Notes: generated by a model from the letters alone, not told the origin. Positions 43,239 through 52,527 are shown, numbered from the stretch's first letter. The stretch: 64,000 nt of DNA from Flavobacterium sp. JAS (GCF_020991455.1 NZ_JAJMOX010000003.1:391616-455615); one strand, 5' to 3'. Translations and numbers: made by a program.

Positions 43239-43356
43239 CAGTTGTAGTCACAATCTGTAACTTAATTTAGATTAAGAAAAGTTGTTTTTTGTATTATTTA
43301 TAAAAGTAAGGAAAATAGCTAGTTGTCCAAATTCATTTTTTATAATATTTCGGTTT

Positions 43357-43460
43357 TTTGTCATTTCGACGAAGGAGAAATCCTCGCAAGTAACTCCGCA
43401 ACGAAAATCCAATCTTTATAGAGCTTCTCGCGAGGATTTCTCCTTCGTCGAAATGACAAA
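43357..43460. repeat. 31-bp perfect inverted repeat
   Basis: Arms 43357-43387 and 43430-43460 are perfect complements; each contains CATTTCGACGAAGGAGAAA. The 42-base interior includes ACTCCGCAACGAAAATCC. It lies in the gap between the AlkD-like gene and the pirin promoter. The sequence resembles a repeat I recall as widespread in flavobacteria. Confidence 0.92.
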
Positions 43461-43498
43461 CAGGGCGGTTAACTCCCTAATGATTATAAAACTTGTTG

Positions 43499-44599
43499 TT
43501 ATTCAATCAACTCAAACTTTAAAGTCTCACTTTCAGTTCCATTAATTATAATAGACAATTGATGCAATCCTGTATGAAAAACTCGGGTTGTGATGATCTT
43601 AAAAGATTGGTTTCTTTCTACCTTGATTGATTGATTTGGCTGATAGATTTTTTCACTGATTTTAAATACCTTTTTAGCCAAATGTCCTTTTGATTTCTTA
43701 TAATGAACGGCGTATTCTAAACGAACGGTTTTGGCTTCGTTATTTTTATTGTTTAAGTGAAATTGAAACTGCAAATAATCTCCAATTTTTACGATTGGTG
43801 TTTTGATTTCGAAAGAAGAAAGCTCAATGTTAGTGCTTTCTAAACCATAATGGCTCAGAATTTCAGGATGTCCTTGCTTAAGTAAAGTGCGACAACCGTG
43901 TTTAATAATTGCGTCGGTTTCTTTGCTGATTACGCGCCATTTTTGTGCAATTTCCAGAACTATTTCGGGATTGTCTTTTACGATATCATTTAGGTTATTG
44001 GCGACACTTCGGCGCACATATTCTGATGGATCATTTTTTAGATTTTCTAAAATAGGTAAAATAGAAGTTGGATCTTTCTTTAAGTACGGAATCGCCATTG
44101 CCCACGGTAATCTCGGACGGCTTCCTTCGCTTGCCAATCTTCGTACATGATGGTTTTCATGCAACGACCATTTTGTCATTTCTTCGATCATTTTTTCTTT
44201 ATATTTTAAAATGAAAGGACGAACAGCAAATTCGCAACTAATAAATTGTGTAATAGAAACAAAGGCTTTCGCCGAAGTTTTAAAATCATCTAAGCCATAC
44301 ATTTCGATATAATCGGCAAAGAAAATAAAGGCAAGATTTCCATCGGTGAAATTGTTTTTCTTGAGATTTTCAATGATTTTGTTAATTAATAAAACGGCTT
44401 CAGGGAAATTTTGAGGCATGAACTGATGCAAAACTACTGTAGTGTGTTTCATACGATCTTTCCATTCTTTTTGGGCAAAATCGCCTTTGTAAATGGCTTC
44501 GATAAATTTTTGTTTGTCGAATGTTGGATGTACTTCGGCGACAGCCTGACCAAATTTTTCGTAAAAAGTAACCGAGTAAATATCTTTAATTAATCCCAT
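43499..44599 (-). CDS. DNA alkylation repair (AlkD-like) HEAT-repeat protein
   Basis: A 366-residue HEAT-repeat protein related to the AlkC/AlkD group of DNA glycosylases, which remove alkylated purines without base flipping. Successive helices include HENHHVRRLASEGSRPRLPWA, LENLKNDPSEYVRRSVANNL and CRTLLKQGHPEILSHYG. A C-terminal beta-sandwich-like segment follows from about 270. I cannot confirm catalytic residues, so it could also be a non-catalytic homologue. A TATCTTTG box lies 20 bases upstream of the ATG. Confidence 0.85.
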   Translation of the reverse strand: MGLIKDIYSVTFYEKFGQAVAEVHPTFDKQKFIEAIYKGDFAQKEWKDRMKHTTVVLHQFMPQNFPEAVLLINKIIENLKKNNFTDGNLAFIFFADYIEMYGLDDFKTSAKAFVSITQFISCEFAVRPFILKYKEKMIEEMTKWSLHENHHVRRLASEGSRPRLPWAMAIPYLKKDPTSILPILENLKNDPSEYVRRSVANNLNDIVKDNPEIVLEIAQKWRVISKETDAIIKHGCRTLLKQGHPEILSHYGLESTNIELSSFEIKTPIVKIGDYLQFQFHLNNKNNEAKTVRLEYAVHYKKSKGHLAKKVFKISEKIYQPNQSIKVERNQSFKIITTRVFHTGLHQLSIIINGTESETLKFELIE

Positions 44600-44619
44600 G
44601 ATTTTGTTTGAATGAACAT

Positions 44620-44627
44620 CAAAGATA
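44620..44627 (-). promoter_or_regulatory. -7 element (TATCTTTG) of the AlkD-like gene
   Basis: Exact TAnnTTTG match on the minus strand, 20 bases before the ATG at 44599. Confidence 0.5.
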
Positions 44628-44672
44628 TTTAATGTTTTGAATTAAAGTTGTAGATTTTGATTGAAAAATTAA

Positions 44673-44809
44673 ACACATAGAAACATAGAATTAAAATTGA
44701 AAAATTGAGGTTTTTTGAAAAAATATAGAATTTATCACATAGCGTCATTATGAATTTATGAAAGAGAAACGTCTTTTTAATACATTCAAAAACTATGTTT
44801 CTATGTGTT
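44673..44809. repeat. 17-bp perfect inverted repeat between the AlkD-like gene and nadC
   Basis: AACACATAGAAACATAG (44673-44689) pairs perfectly with 44793-44809 across 103 bp. It occupies the middle of the 338-bp divergent gap. Nothing else recognisable is in the gap apart from the AlkD-like promoter box and a poor -7 box (TACTTTAG, 44907-44914) before nadC. Confidence 0.75.
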
Positions 44810-44937
44810 AGAGAATTTTAATACTTTTCTGCCTAATATTTTCAGATATTTTGATGTTTAAATTTTTTTGGCAGAGGTTTAACTTTCAAATCCCCAAAAT
44901 ATGTCCTACTTTAGCATCTTATAAAATTTAAGAAAAA

Positions 44938-45795
44938 ATGATTAGCGAAGTACAATTTCAAGCCGAATTACAATTATTGATTAGTAATGCAATTCGAGAA
45001 GATGTAGGCACGGGAGATTATAGTTCATTGGCGTGTATTCCTGATACGGCGCATGGTCAAGCTAAATTATTGGTAAAAGATCAGGGAATTATTGCTGGTG
45101 TTGCGCTTGCAAAAATGATTTTTGAATATGTAGATCCAAAATTAAAAATCAAGACTTTTATTGACGATGGAACGCATGTAGAATATGGGGATGTGGTTTT
45201 TGAGGTTTCAGGAAGCTCACAATCGATTTTAAAGTCTGAAAGAGTGGTTTTGAACACCATGCAGCGTATGTCGGCAATTGCTACAAAGACCGCTCAATGT
45301 GTGCAGCTTTTAGACGGAACAGGAACTAAAATTTTAGATACTCGTAAAACAACTCCAAACTTTAGAGCTGCGGAAAAATGGGCTGTAAAGATTGGCGGAG
45401 GCGAAAATCACCGTTATGCACTTTATGATATGGTGATGCTTAAAGACAATCATATCGATTTTGCAGGCGGAATTACTTTGGCAATAAAGAAAACCAAGGA
45501 TTATTTGAAAGCTAATAATCTTGATTTGAAAATTATTGTTGAGGCCCGAAATTTAGATGAAATCCGTGAAATTCTTTTGAGTGATGGCGTTCATAGAATC
45601 CTGATCGATAACTTTAATTATGAGGATACTAAAACAGCAGTTCAGTTAATTGGTAAAAAATGTCAAACAGAATCTTCTGGAAATATCAACGAAAAAACGA
45701 TTCGCGAATATGCTTTATGCGGCGTAAATTATATTTCGTCAGGAGCATTGACGCATTCAATTTACAATATGGATTTGAGTTTGAAGGCTTTTTAG
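44938..45795 (+). CDS. nadC: Nicotinate-nucleotide pyrophosphorylase (carboxylating)
   Basis: NadC converts quinolinate and PRPP to nicotinate mononucleotide, the committed step of de novo NAD synthesis. It has 285 residues. Signatures include AIREDVGTGDYSS, the quinolinate/PRPP-binding TRKTTPNFRAAEKWAVKIGGG, HRYALYDMVMLKDNH, EARNLDEI and YISSGALTHS. It begins a plus-strand run ending at priA, with a repeat-bearing gap of 78 bases before the next gene. Confidence 0.97.
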   Translation: MISEVQFQAELQLLISNAIREDVGTGDYSSLACIPDTAHGQAKLLVKDQGIIAGVALAKMIFEYVDPKLKIKTFIDDGTHVEYGDVVFEVSGSSQSILKSERVVLNTMQRMSAIATKTAQCVQLLDGTGTKILDTRKTTPNFRAAEKWAVKIGGGENHRYALYDMVMLKDNHIDFAGGITLAIKKTKDYLKANNLDLKIIVEARNLDEIREILLSDGVHRILIDNFNYEDTKTAVQLIGKKCQTESSGNINEKTIREYALCGVNYISSGALTHSIYNMDLSLKAF

Positions 45796-45873
45796 GAAGA
45801 AATTATGAGTTGTGAGTTATGAATTATGAGTTTAAAATAATCTAAAATCTTAACTCTAAAATCTAAAATATAT
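45796..45873. repeat. Low-complexity intergenic tract (TATGAGTT and AAATCTAA units)
   Basis: Degenerate copies of GAGTTATGAATTATGAG are followed by TCTAAAATCTTAACTCTAAAATCTAAAATA. A similar GTTATGAATTTTGAG tract follows pta near 2128. Significance unclear. Confidence 0.35.
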
Positions 45874-46797
45874 ATGTATAAAGAAATAGAAGATCGGGTT
45901 GAGAAAGTTCCTGTGGTGCGTTCTATAGCCCGGTTTTTAAAAAAAATAAAGTTGCCTTGGCTAGAAGGTTTTTCGTTGTACGATTTGCTCGAAATGTATA
46001 CTATTGGTATCGTCGAAGGCGCATTTTCGTATCATGCGAGTGCGGTTTCTTTTAGTTTTTTTATGGCTTTGTTTCCTTTTGCACTGTTTATTTTAAACTT
46101 AATTCCGTTTATTCCGATTGAAGGATTTCAGCAGGATTTTTTGCAATTTGTACAGCAGGGTGTTCCGCCAAATACCTACGATGCAATTAGTAAAATTATT
46201 AGTGATATTTTAAACAATAGTCACTCGGGATTACTGTCTTCGGGATTTTTGCTTTCTATATTTTTGATGGCAAATGGTATTAACGGAATTTTGAGCGGCT
46301 TTGAATCTTCTAAACACGTTTTTGATAAACGTGGTTTTCTGAATCAGTATTTAGTGGCGTTGGCAATTTCACTTGTTATGACCATTATATTGTTTGTAAC
46401 GGTGGCAACAATTGTCGTTTTTGAGGTGTTTATTCAAAAAACAATCATTCAGGATGTATTGAGTGATCGCATTCCGTTGATTATTTTAGGACGATATTTG
46501 TTTGTTGCTTTGATGATTTTGATAACATCTTCAATATTATTGCGTTATGGTACAAAGCAATACAATAAAGTGCCTTTTATAAGCATTGGATCTGTTTTTA
46601 CGACCATCTTAATTGTTATATCTTCGTTCTTTTTTGGGATTTGGGTTATAAAATTCTCAAAATATAATGAACTTTATGGTTCAATTGGTACATTATTAAT
46701 TCTAATGTTTTATATTTGGATAAACTGTATGATTCTGCTTTTGGGGTTTGAATTGAATGCCTCTATCAGAAAATTAAAACAAAAAAAAAATAAATAA
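45874..46797 (+). CDS. YihY/BrkB-family inner membrane protein
   Basis: An inner membrane protein of 307 residues with about six helices of the YihY (formerly ribonuclease BN-like) family. Family pattern: GIVEGAFSYHASAVSFSFFMALFP in helix 1, SSGFLLSIFLMANGINGILSGF, and GSIGTLLILMFYIWINCMILLLGFELN near the end. Its function is unknown; the nuclease annotation sometimes given to the family is not supported. A one-base gap links it to the DUF2147 gene. Confidence 0.9.
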   Translation: MYKEIEDRVEKVPVVRSIARFLKKIKLPWLEGFSLYDLLEMYTIGIVEGAFSYHASAVSFSFFMALFPFALFILNLIPFIPIEGFQQDFLQFVQQGVPPNTYDAISKIISDILNNSHSGLLSSGFLLSIFLMANGINGILSGFESSKHVFDKRGFLNQYLVALAISLVMTIILFVTVATIVVFEVFIQKTIIQDVLSDRIPLIILGRYLFVALMILITSSILLRYGTKQYNKVPFISIGSVFTTILIVISSFFFGIWVIKFSKYNELYGSIGTLLILMFYIWINCMILLLGFELNASIRKLKQKKNK

Positions 46798-46798
46798 T

Positions 46799-47230
46799 AT
46801 GAAAAATTGGATGTTAGCAATTGGTATTTTCTTTTTAACCTTAGGTACAATTCAAGGCCAAAGTGTTATTGGAAAATGGAAAACAATTGATGATGAAACA
46901 GGTGAAGCAAAGTCAGTTGTGGAGATTTACGAGAAATCAGGAAAGCTTTATGGTAAAGTCGTAGAAATACTTCGTGCCGATCATAAAAAAGATGTTTGTG
47001 TTAAATGTGATGGTGCGGATAAAAACAAGCCAATTTTAGGTCTGGTAATCATTAACGGACTTAAAAAGGATGGTTCTGAATACAGTGGAGGAACAATTTT
47101 AGACCCTCAAAATGGTAAAAAATACAAATGCTATATTGCATTAGAGTCTGCAGATAAACTTAAACTTCGCGGTTATGTTGGGATTTCTATTATGGGAAGA
47201 ACTCAATATTGGAGCAGAGTAAAAAATTAA
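46799..47230 (+). CDS. DUF2147 exported protein
   Basis: A 143-residue exported protein, signal peptide ending TIQGQS. The domain pattern GKWKTIDDETGEAKSVVEIY, KLYGKVVEIL, two Cys in CVKCDGADKNKPILG and the closing GRTQYWSRVKN match DUF2147, thought to be a small lipocalin-like beta-barrel. Function unknown. It sits one base after the yihY-type gene and 14 bases before the metallo-beta-lactamase gene. Confidence 0.9.
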   Translation: MKNWMLAIGIFFLTLGTIQGQSVIGKWKTIDDETGEAKSVVEIYEKSGKLYGKVVEILRADHKKDVCVKCDGADKNKPILGLVIINGLKKDGSEYSGGTILDPQNGKKYKCYIALESADKLKLRGYVGISIMGRTQYWSRVKN

Positions 47231-47244
47231 TTACATAAATAAAA

Positions 47245-47991
47245 ATGCGAAAATTAGCATCGATAATTTTATTTCTGACAATACTATCCAATAGTTTTGC
47301 TCAGTCTAAGAATTCGCCATTACAAATAAGTCATCTAACAGGTGACTTTTATGTTTATAAAACGTTTCATGATTATAAAGGAACATTGATTTCGGCAAAT
47401 GCCATGTATCTGGTTACAGATAAAGGCGTTGTGTTGTTTGATGCTCCGTGGGATACAACACAATTTCAGCCTTTACTAGATAGTATAAAAGCAAGACATC
47501 ATAAAGAAGTTGTGATGTGTTTTGCAACGCATTCTCATGAAGACAGGGCAGGAGGTTTGGAATTTTACGGTAAAAAAGGAATTAAAACGTATACCATAAA
47601 ATTGACGGATCAGATTCTTGAAAAGAATAACGAAAAAAGAGCTCAATTTGTGATCCCGAATGATACTACATTTACGGTAGGGCAGCATACTTTTGAGGTT
47701 TACTATCCAGGAAAAGGTCATGCTCCGGATAATATTGTAGTTTGGTTTAATAAAGAAAAAGTACTTTACGGAGGTTGTTTTATCAAAAGTACCGAAGCGA
47801 AAGATTTGGGATATTTGGGTGATGCCGATGTGAAAGAATGGGAGAAATCAATAGGAAAAGTGCAATCAAAATTTAAAAATCCCAAATATATTATTACGGG
47901 TCACGATGATTTTAAAGACTTAGCGTCTTTAAAATATACTCTGAAAATGGCTCAGGAATATAATGCGGCAAAAGTTTCAGATAAAAAATAA
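47245..47991 (+). CDS. bla: Subclass B1 metallo-beta-lactamase
   Basis: A periplasmic zinc beta-lactamase of 248 residues, signal peptide ending NSFAQ. The B1 zinc ligands are complete: H96-S-H98-E-D100 in ATHSHEDRAGG, the third His in YPGKGHAPDNIVVW, Cys in YGGCFIKSTEAKDLG and the final His in IITGHDDF. The DLGYLGDAD pattern after the Cys site is typical of flavobacterial B1 enzymes such as JOHN-1 and the IND group. It likely confers intrinsic carbapenem hydrolysis. It is embedded in a housekeeping run with no mobile element, which argues for a chromosomal, ancestral gene. Confidence 0.93.
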   Translation: MRKLASIILFLTILSNSFAQSKNSPLQISHLTGDFYVYKTFHDYKGTLISANAMYLVTDKGVVLFDAPWDTTQFQPLLDSIKARHHKEVVMCFATHSHEDRAGGLEFYGKKGIKTYTIKLTDQILEKNNEKRAQFVIPNDTTFTVGQHTFEVYYPGKGHAPDNIVVWFNKEKVLYGGCFIKSTEAKDLGYLGDADVKEWEKSIGKVQSKFKNPKYIITGHDDFKDLASLKYTLKMAQEYNAAKVSDKK

Positions 47992-48017
47992 TCTTTCAAA
48001 ACCTATAAAATATTTCC

Positions 48018-50468
48018 ATGTTTTTTGTCGAAGTCGTTTTACCGCTTTCTTTAGCCAAAACCTTTACTTATCGTATTTCTGAGGCCGAATTTCATTTCAT
48101 TAAAAAAGGAATGCGGGTTGCGGTACCTTTTGGTAAAAGTAAAATATATACGGCATTGGTGATTGATATACATCAAAATGAGCCGAACTTATATGACGCT
48201 AAAGAAATTCATCAAATACTAGACGAAAAACCTATTGCGACCGAAACCCAGATTAAACACTGGCTTTGGGTGGCGAATTATTATATGTGTGGTATTGGCG
48301 ATGTGTATCGTGGTGCTTTCCCAACAGGGTTATTATTAGAAAGTGAAACTACAATTTCGCTTAAAGCGGAAATCGTAGTAAATGATTCTGAACTTTCTGA
48401 TGATGAATTCCTGATTTATGAAGCATTACATCATCAAAGCTCGCTTAAAATTCAAGAGATTATTTCGATATTAAATAAGAAAAATATTCTTCCGACTCTT
48501 CAAAAAATGATGGCTAAAGATATCATTGTTTTAGAAGAAGAAATTAAGGAAAGTTATAAACCTAAATTGGTTAGGTATGTAAAATTGCATGCGAAGTACG
48601 AATCGGATAATGGCCTTGGAGAATTGTTAGAAGTTCTGAAAAGTGCTAATAAACAGAAGGAAATTGTTTTAGCTTATTTTCAAATCATGGCTTCTGAGAA
48701 GAAACCTATCACGGTAAAGAAATTAGTTGAGGTTTCGGGTTCAGCTTCTGCGACTGTAAAAGCTTTGATTGACAAGGAAATCTTTGAAGAGTATCTTTTG
48801 CAGCACGATCGTGTTTCTTTTACGGGTGAAACTTCAGATAAACAATTGTTGTTAAGTGAGCCTCAGGAAAATGCTTTTATTGCAATTAAGAATAGTCTTT
48901 TAGAAAAAGAAGTTTGTTTGCTTCATGGTGTTACATCAAGCGGAAAAACAGAAATTTATATAAAATTAATTGAAGAATATTTAGCTACAGGAAAACAGGT
49001 TTTATACTTGTTGCCCGAAATTGCTTTAACAACACAATTAGTTTCTCGTTTGCGACTTCATTTTGGTGATAAAGTAGCTGTTTTTCATTCTAAATACAGT
49101 AATAACGAAAGAGTAGAAGTTTGGAAACAAACGCTTGAAAATTCAGAAAAGGCTCAGATTGTAATAGGAGCGAGGTCGGCTTTGTTTTTGCCTTTTAATG
49201 ATTTAGGATTGTTGATTGTTGATGAAGAGCACGAACAGACTTTTAAACAAACAGATCCTGCGCCTCGTTATCATGCTCGTGACGCTGCAATTGTTTTGGC
49301 AAACTTTCATAATGCTAAAGTGCTTTTAGGTTCTGCAACACCAAGTATTGAAACGTATTTTAATACGCAAACGGATAAATACGGTTTAGTAACACTTACG
49401 GAGCGTTATAATAATGTTCGAATGCCTGAAATTCTTTTAGTCGATTTGAAAGACAAGCATTTCAGAAAACGAATGACGGGGCATTTTAGCGATCTTTTAA
49501 TAGAAGAAATTGCTGAAGCTTTGTCTTTAGGTGAACAAGTGATTTTATTTCAAAACAGACGTGGATATTCGCCAATAATCGAATGTATGACTTGTGGACA
49601 CGTGCCGCATTGTCAACAATGCGATGTGAGTTTGACTTTTCATAAACATAAAAATCAATTGCGTTGCCATTATTGCGGGTATTCGATTGCAAAACCTACG
49701 CATTGTCATAGTTGTTCGAGCATTGATTTGACTACAAAAGGTTTTGGAACGGAACAAATCGAGCAAGAATTAGTGTCTCTTTTTCCGAAAGCAAAAACCG
49801 GAAGAATGGATCAGGATACCACTCGTGGAAAATACGGTTTTGAGAAAATAATAGATTCTTTTAAAAACCGTGAAATAGATATTTTGGTCGGGACACAAAT
49901 GCTGGCCAAAGGTTTGGATTTTGATAATGTAAGTTTGGTTGGAATAATGAATGCAGATAATATGCTGCATCATCCTGATTTTAGAGCTTTTGAACGCAGT
50001 TTTCAAATGATGACGCAAGTTGCGGGAAGAGCTGGAAGATCTGAAAAACAAGGAAAAGTTGTGATTCAGACTTATAATCCAAATCACAATACAATTCAGC
50101 AAGTTACAACCCATAATTATATAGGTATGTATAAGGAGCAATTATACGACCGACAAATTTATAAATACCCGCCTTATTTCAGAATTATAAAACTGACATT
50201 GAAACACCGCGAATTTGAAAAATTAAAAGAAGGTTCGATGTGGTTGTATCAGGTTTTAAGTCAGAACCTGAACATGCCTGTTTTAGGACCTGAAGAACCA
50301 GCGATAAGCAGAATTAGAAATGAATACATCAGAACGATTCTGATAAAGATTCCGAACAATCTACCTCTAGCAGGCACAAAAAAAACTATTCAGAAAATGT
50401 TGAATAGTTTTGAGGCTGTTGCGCAATACAGAGCTATAAAGGTAATTGGTAATGTCGATTTTTATTAA
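48018..50468 (+). CDS. priA: Primosomal replication protein N' (PriA helicase)
   Basis: PriA restarts collapsed replication forks and unwinds the lagging strand. The 816-residue protein has the N-terminal DNA-binding domain (about 1-110), a winged-helix region, and the helicase core with Walker A GVTSSGKTEIYIKL (about 306-320), DEEHE (Walker B) and GSATPS (motif III). An eight-cysteine zinc module (CMTCGHVPHCQQC, CHYCGYS, CHSC, about 525-575) and the C-terminal GRAGRSEKQGKV helicase motif follow. The gene is 26 bases after the metallo-beta-lactamase gene and converges with the LytTR gene. Confidence 0.98.
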   Translation: MFFVEVVLPLSLAKTFTYRISEAEFHFIKKGMRVAVPFGKSKIYTALVIDIHQNEPNLYDAKEIHQILDEKPIATETQIKHWLWVANYYMCGIGDVYRGAFPTGLLLESETTISLKAEIVVNDSELSDDEFLIYEALHHQSSLKIQEIISILNKKNILPTLQKMMAKDIIVLEEEIKESYKPKLVRYVKLHAKYESDNGLGELLEVLKSANKQKEIVLAYFQIMASEKKPITVKKLVEVSGSASATVKALIDKEIFEEYLLQHDRVSFTGETSDKQLLLSEPQENAFIAIKNSLLEKEVCLLHGVTSSGKTEIYIKLIEEYLATGKQVLYLLPEIALTTQLVSRLRLHFGDKVAVFHSKYSNNERVEVWKQTLENSEKAQIVIGARSALFLPFNDLGLLIVDEEHEQTFKQTDPAPRYHARDAAIVLANFHNAKVLLGSATPSIETYFNTQTDKYGLVTLTERYNNVRMPEILLVDLKDKHFRKRMTGHFSDLLIEEIAEALSLGEQVILFQNRRGYSPIIECMTCGHVPHCQQCDVSLTFHKHKNQLRCHYCGYSIAKPTHCHSCSSIDLTTKGFGTEQIEQELVSLFPKAKTGRMDQDTTRGKYGFEKIIDSFKNREIDILVGTQMLAKGLDFDNVSLVGIMNADNMLHHPDFRAFERSFQMMTQVAGRAGRSEKQGKVVIQTYNPNHNTIQQVTTHNYIGMYKEQLYDRQIYKYPPYFRIIKLTLKHREFEKLKEGSMWLYQVLSQNLNMPVLGPEEPAISRIRNEYIRTILIKIPNNLPLAGTKKTIQKMLNSFEAVAQYRAIKVIGNVDFY

Positions 50469-50469
50469 A

Positions 50470-51168
50470 TTATGGCGACGTTGACAATGCTTTTACTAAA
50501 TCTTCTTTTTTGTTTCGGCTAAGTGGAATTTTGGTAATACCAATTTCGGCAAATTTACTATTAAAGCGTTCTACCTTATCAATATTGATAATATAGGACT
50601 TGTGTACACGAATAAATTTGTCTTTTGACAGATCGTTTTCAAAAGATTTCATTGTTGAAAGTACCAAATTACTATCATCTTCAGTAACCACTCTTACATA
50701 ATCTCCAAAAGCTTCAATCCATTTAATTTTTGCGGTGAAAATTTTAAGTTTTTTAAGATTACTCTTGATGAATATGTGTTCGCCTTCTTCTTCTTTTACT
50801 TCTTTTCTAAGCAGATGCATGTCTATTGCCCTTTTTACAGAAGCATTAAATCGATCGACTGCAATAGGTTTTTGCAGGTAATCTGTCGCATCATAGTCAA
50901 AGGCTTTTAAAGCATATTCGGCTTTAGAAGTGATAAATATAATTTGTGGTTTTGATTTTAATCCGTCAAGGAAGTCAAAACCGTTAATAACAGGCATTTC
51001 AATATCAAGGAATATTAGATCGATATTATTTAGAGAGATACAACTTTTTGCTTCTATTGCATTAGAAAAGTCCCCGATTAAGTGCAAACCTGGGTGATTA
51101 TTAACTAATTTTGCAATAATTGTCCTCTGTATAGAACTATCATCTACAACAACACAGTTTAGTTTCAT
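50470..51168 (-). CDS. LytTR-family response regulator
   Basis: A two-component response regulator of 232 residues. The receiver domain has the phospho-acceptor Asp in LIFLDIEMPVING (about residue 55), an acidic pair in VVDDSS and Lys in LQKPIAVDRF. The C-terminal LytTR DNA-binding domain (about 130-230) has IKWIEAFGDYVRV, FIRVHKSYIINIDKVERF and IPLSRNKKEDLVKAL. No histidine kinase gene is nearby, so it is an orphan. It is divergent from rpsF and convergent with priA. Confidence 0.95.
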   Translation of the reverse strand: MKLNCVVVDDSSIQRTIIAKLVNNHPGLHLIGDFSNAIEAKSCISLNNIDLIFLDIEMPVINGFDFLDGLKSKPQIIFITSKAEYALKAFDYDATDYLQKPIAVDRFNASVKRAIDMHLLRKEVKEEEGEHIFIKSNLKKLKIFTAKIKWIEAFGDYVRVVTEDDSNLVLSTMKSFENDLSKDKFIRVHKSYIINIDKVERFNSKFAEIGITKIPLSRNKKEDLVKALSTSP

Positions 51169-51285
51169 AACATTTAAAATTTAGAATAAATTCAGGATAG
51201 CAGTAGTAAATGTATTATTTTTTTGTAAAAAAAACTAGACTGAGCGTGTATTTTTTGCATTACGACGAATAAAAGTCAAAAAATG

Positions 51286-51315
51286 TTGTTTATTTAAATT
51301 TTATGGTTACTTTTG
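51286..51315 (+). promoter_or_regulatory. Promoter of rpsF-rpsR-rplI (-33 TTG, -7 TACTTTTG)
   Basis: TTG at 51286-51288 and TACTTTTG at 51308-51315 with a 19-bp spacer match the Bacteroidota sigma-A consensus. The leader to the rpsF ATG would be only about 25 bases, too short for an S6/S18-type leader structure. Confidence 0.7.
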
Positions 51316-51346
51316 CACCCAATTTTAACAAATAAATATTGTATTT

Positions 51347-51688
51347 ATGAATCATTATGAAACTGTTTTCATTTTAAATCCCGTTTTATCTGAGGTTCAG
51401 GTGAAGGAAACAGTAACGAAATTTGAAGAATTTCTTACTAGTAGAGGAGCTGAAATGGTATCGAAAGAGGATTGGGGTCTGAAAAAAATGGCTTACGAAA
51501 TCCAAAACAAAAAAAGTGGTTTTTACCACTTATTCGAATTCAAAGTAGCTGGAGAAGTTCTAATTGCTTTTGAAACTGAATTTAGACGTGACGAAAGAGT
51601 TATGCGTTTCTTAACTGTAAGTTTAGACAAACATGCTATTTCATGGGCTGAAAGAAGAAGAGCCAAATTAAAATCTACTAAAGCTTAA
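51347..51688 (+). CDS. rpsF: 30S ribosomal protein S6
   Basis: Ribosomal protein S6, 113 residues, which binds 16S rRNA with S18 on the platform. [21 protein letters not shown] and [21 protein letters not shown] and [14 protein letters not shown] are standard S6 features. It heads the rpsF-rpsR-rplI operon; rpsR follows 5 bases later. Confidence 0.98.
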
Positions 51689-51693
51689 TTATT

Positions 51694-51990
51694 ATGTCTA
51701 CAATAGAGCAATCTGCAAAAGGAAAAAAAGACGGAGATATCAGATATTTAACGCCTTTAAACATTGAAACTAACAAAACTAAAAAGTATTGTCGTTTCAA
51801 AAAATCAGGAATCAAATATATCGATTATAAAGATGCTGATTTCTTATTGAAATTCGTTAATGAGCAAGGAAAAATTCTTCCTCGTCGTTTAACTGGAACT
51901 TCATTGAAATACCAAAGAAAAGTTTCTGTAGCTGTAAAAAGAGCTCGTCACTTAGCTTTAATGCCATACGTGGCCGATTTATTAAAATAA
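51694..51990 (+). CDS. rpsR: 30S ribosomal protein S18
   Basis: Ribosomal protein S18, 98 residues, partner of S6. The conserved block [36 protein letters not shown] and [11 protein letters not shown] is complete. The N-terminal extension (about 25 residues) is charged and common in Bacteroidota. The four-cysteine zinc version is absent. rplI follows after 66 bases. Confidence 0.98.
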
Positions 51991-52056
51991 TTTAAAAACT
52001 CTAGTCGCTGGTTTCTGTTATGCAGAACCTAACTTCTAAAATATAAGGACAACAAC

Positions 52057-52497
52057 ATGGAACTTATTTTAAAACAAGACGTACAAAACTTAGGATTTAA
52101 AGATGATGTAGTATCAGTTAAAGCTGGTTACGGTCGTAACTTTTTAATTCCTCAAGGATTCGCGCATTTAGCTACACCTTCTGCAAAGAAAGTTTTGGCT
52201 GAAAACCTAAAACAAAGAGCACACAAAGAAGCTAAAGTTGTTGCTGACGCAAAAGCATTAGCTGAATCTTTGAAAGCAATTGAAATTAAACTTTTTGCAA
52301 AAGCAGGTGGTGAAAAATTATTCGGTTCAATCACGAATATTGATATCGCTGAAGCTTTAGCTAAAGGTGGACAAGTAATTGATAGAAAATTCATCACTAG
52401 CGGTATCGTTAAACGTACTGGTAAATACACTGCAAATGTGCGTTTACACAGAGATGTTATCGTTGAATTAGCATACGAAATCGTTGCTGAAAAATAA
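52057..52497 (+). CDS. rplI: 50S ribosomal protein L9
   Basis: Ribosomal protein L9, 146 residues: N-terminal RNA-binding domain (LILKQDVQNLGFKDDVVSVK, YGRNFLIPQGFA), connecting helix and C-terminal domain (KLFGSITNIDIAEAL). An AAGGA at 52045-52049 precedes the ATG by 7 bases, one of the few Shine-Dalgarno-like sites in the window. The operon ends at the terminator 52528-52557. Confidence 0.98.
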   Translation: MELILKQDVQNLGFKDDVVSVKAGYGRNFLIPQGFAHLATPSAKKVLAENLKQRAHKEAKVVADAKALAESLKAIEIKLFAKAGGEKLFGSITNIDIAEALAKGGQVIDRKFITSGIVKRTGKYTANVRLHRDVIVELAYEIVAEK

Positions 52498-52527
52498 CAT
52501 TTTGTTAACTTCTTGTTAATAAAATAT

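Noticed and set aside
43282..43545. Plus-strand 87-codon frame across the 31-bp inverted repeat
   Set aside because: It is read through the palindrome and the end of the AlkD-like gene, with no coding character.
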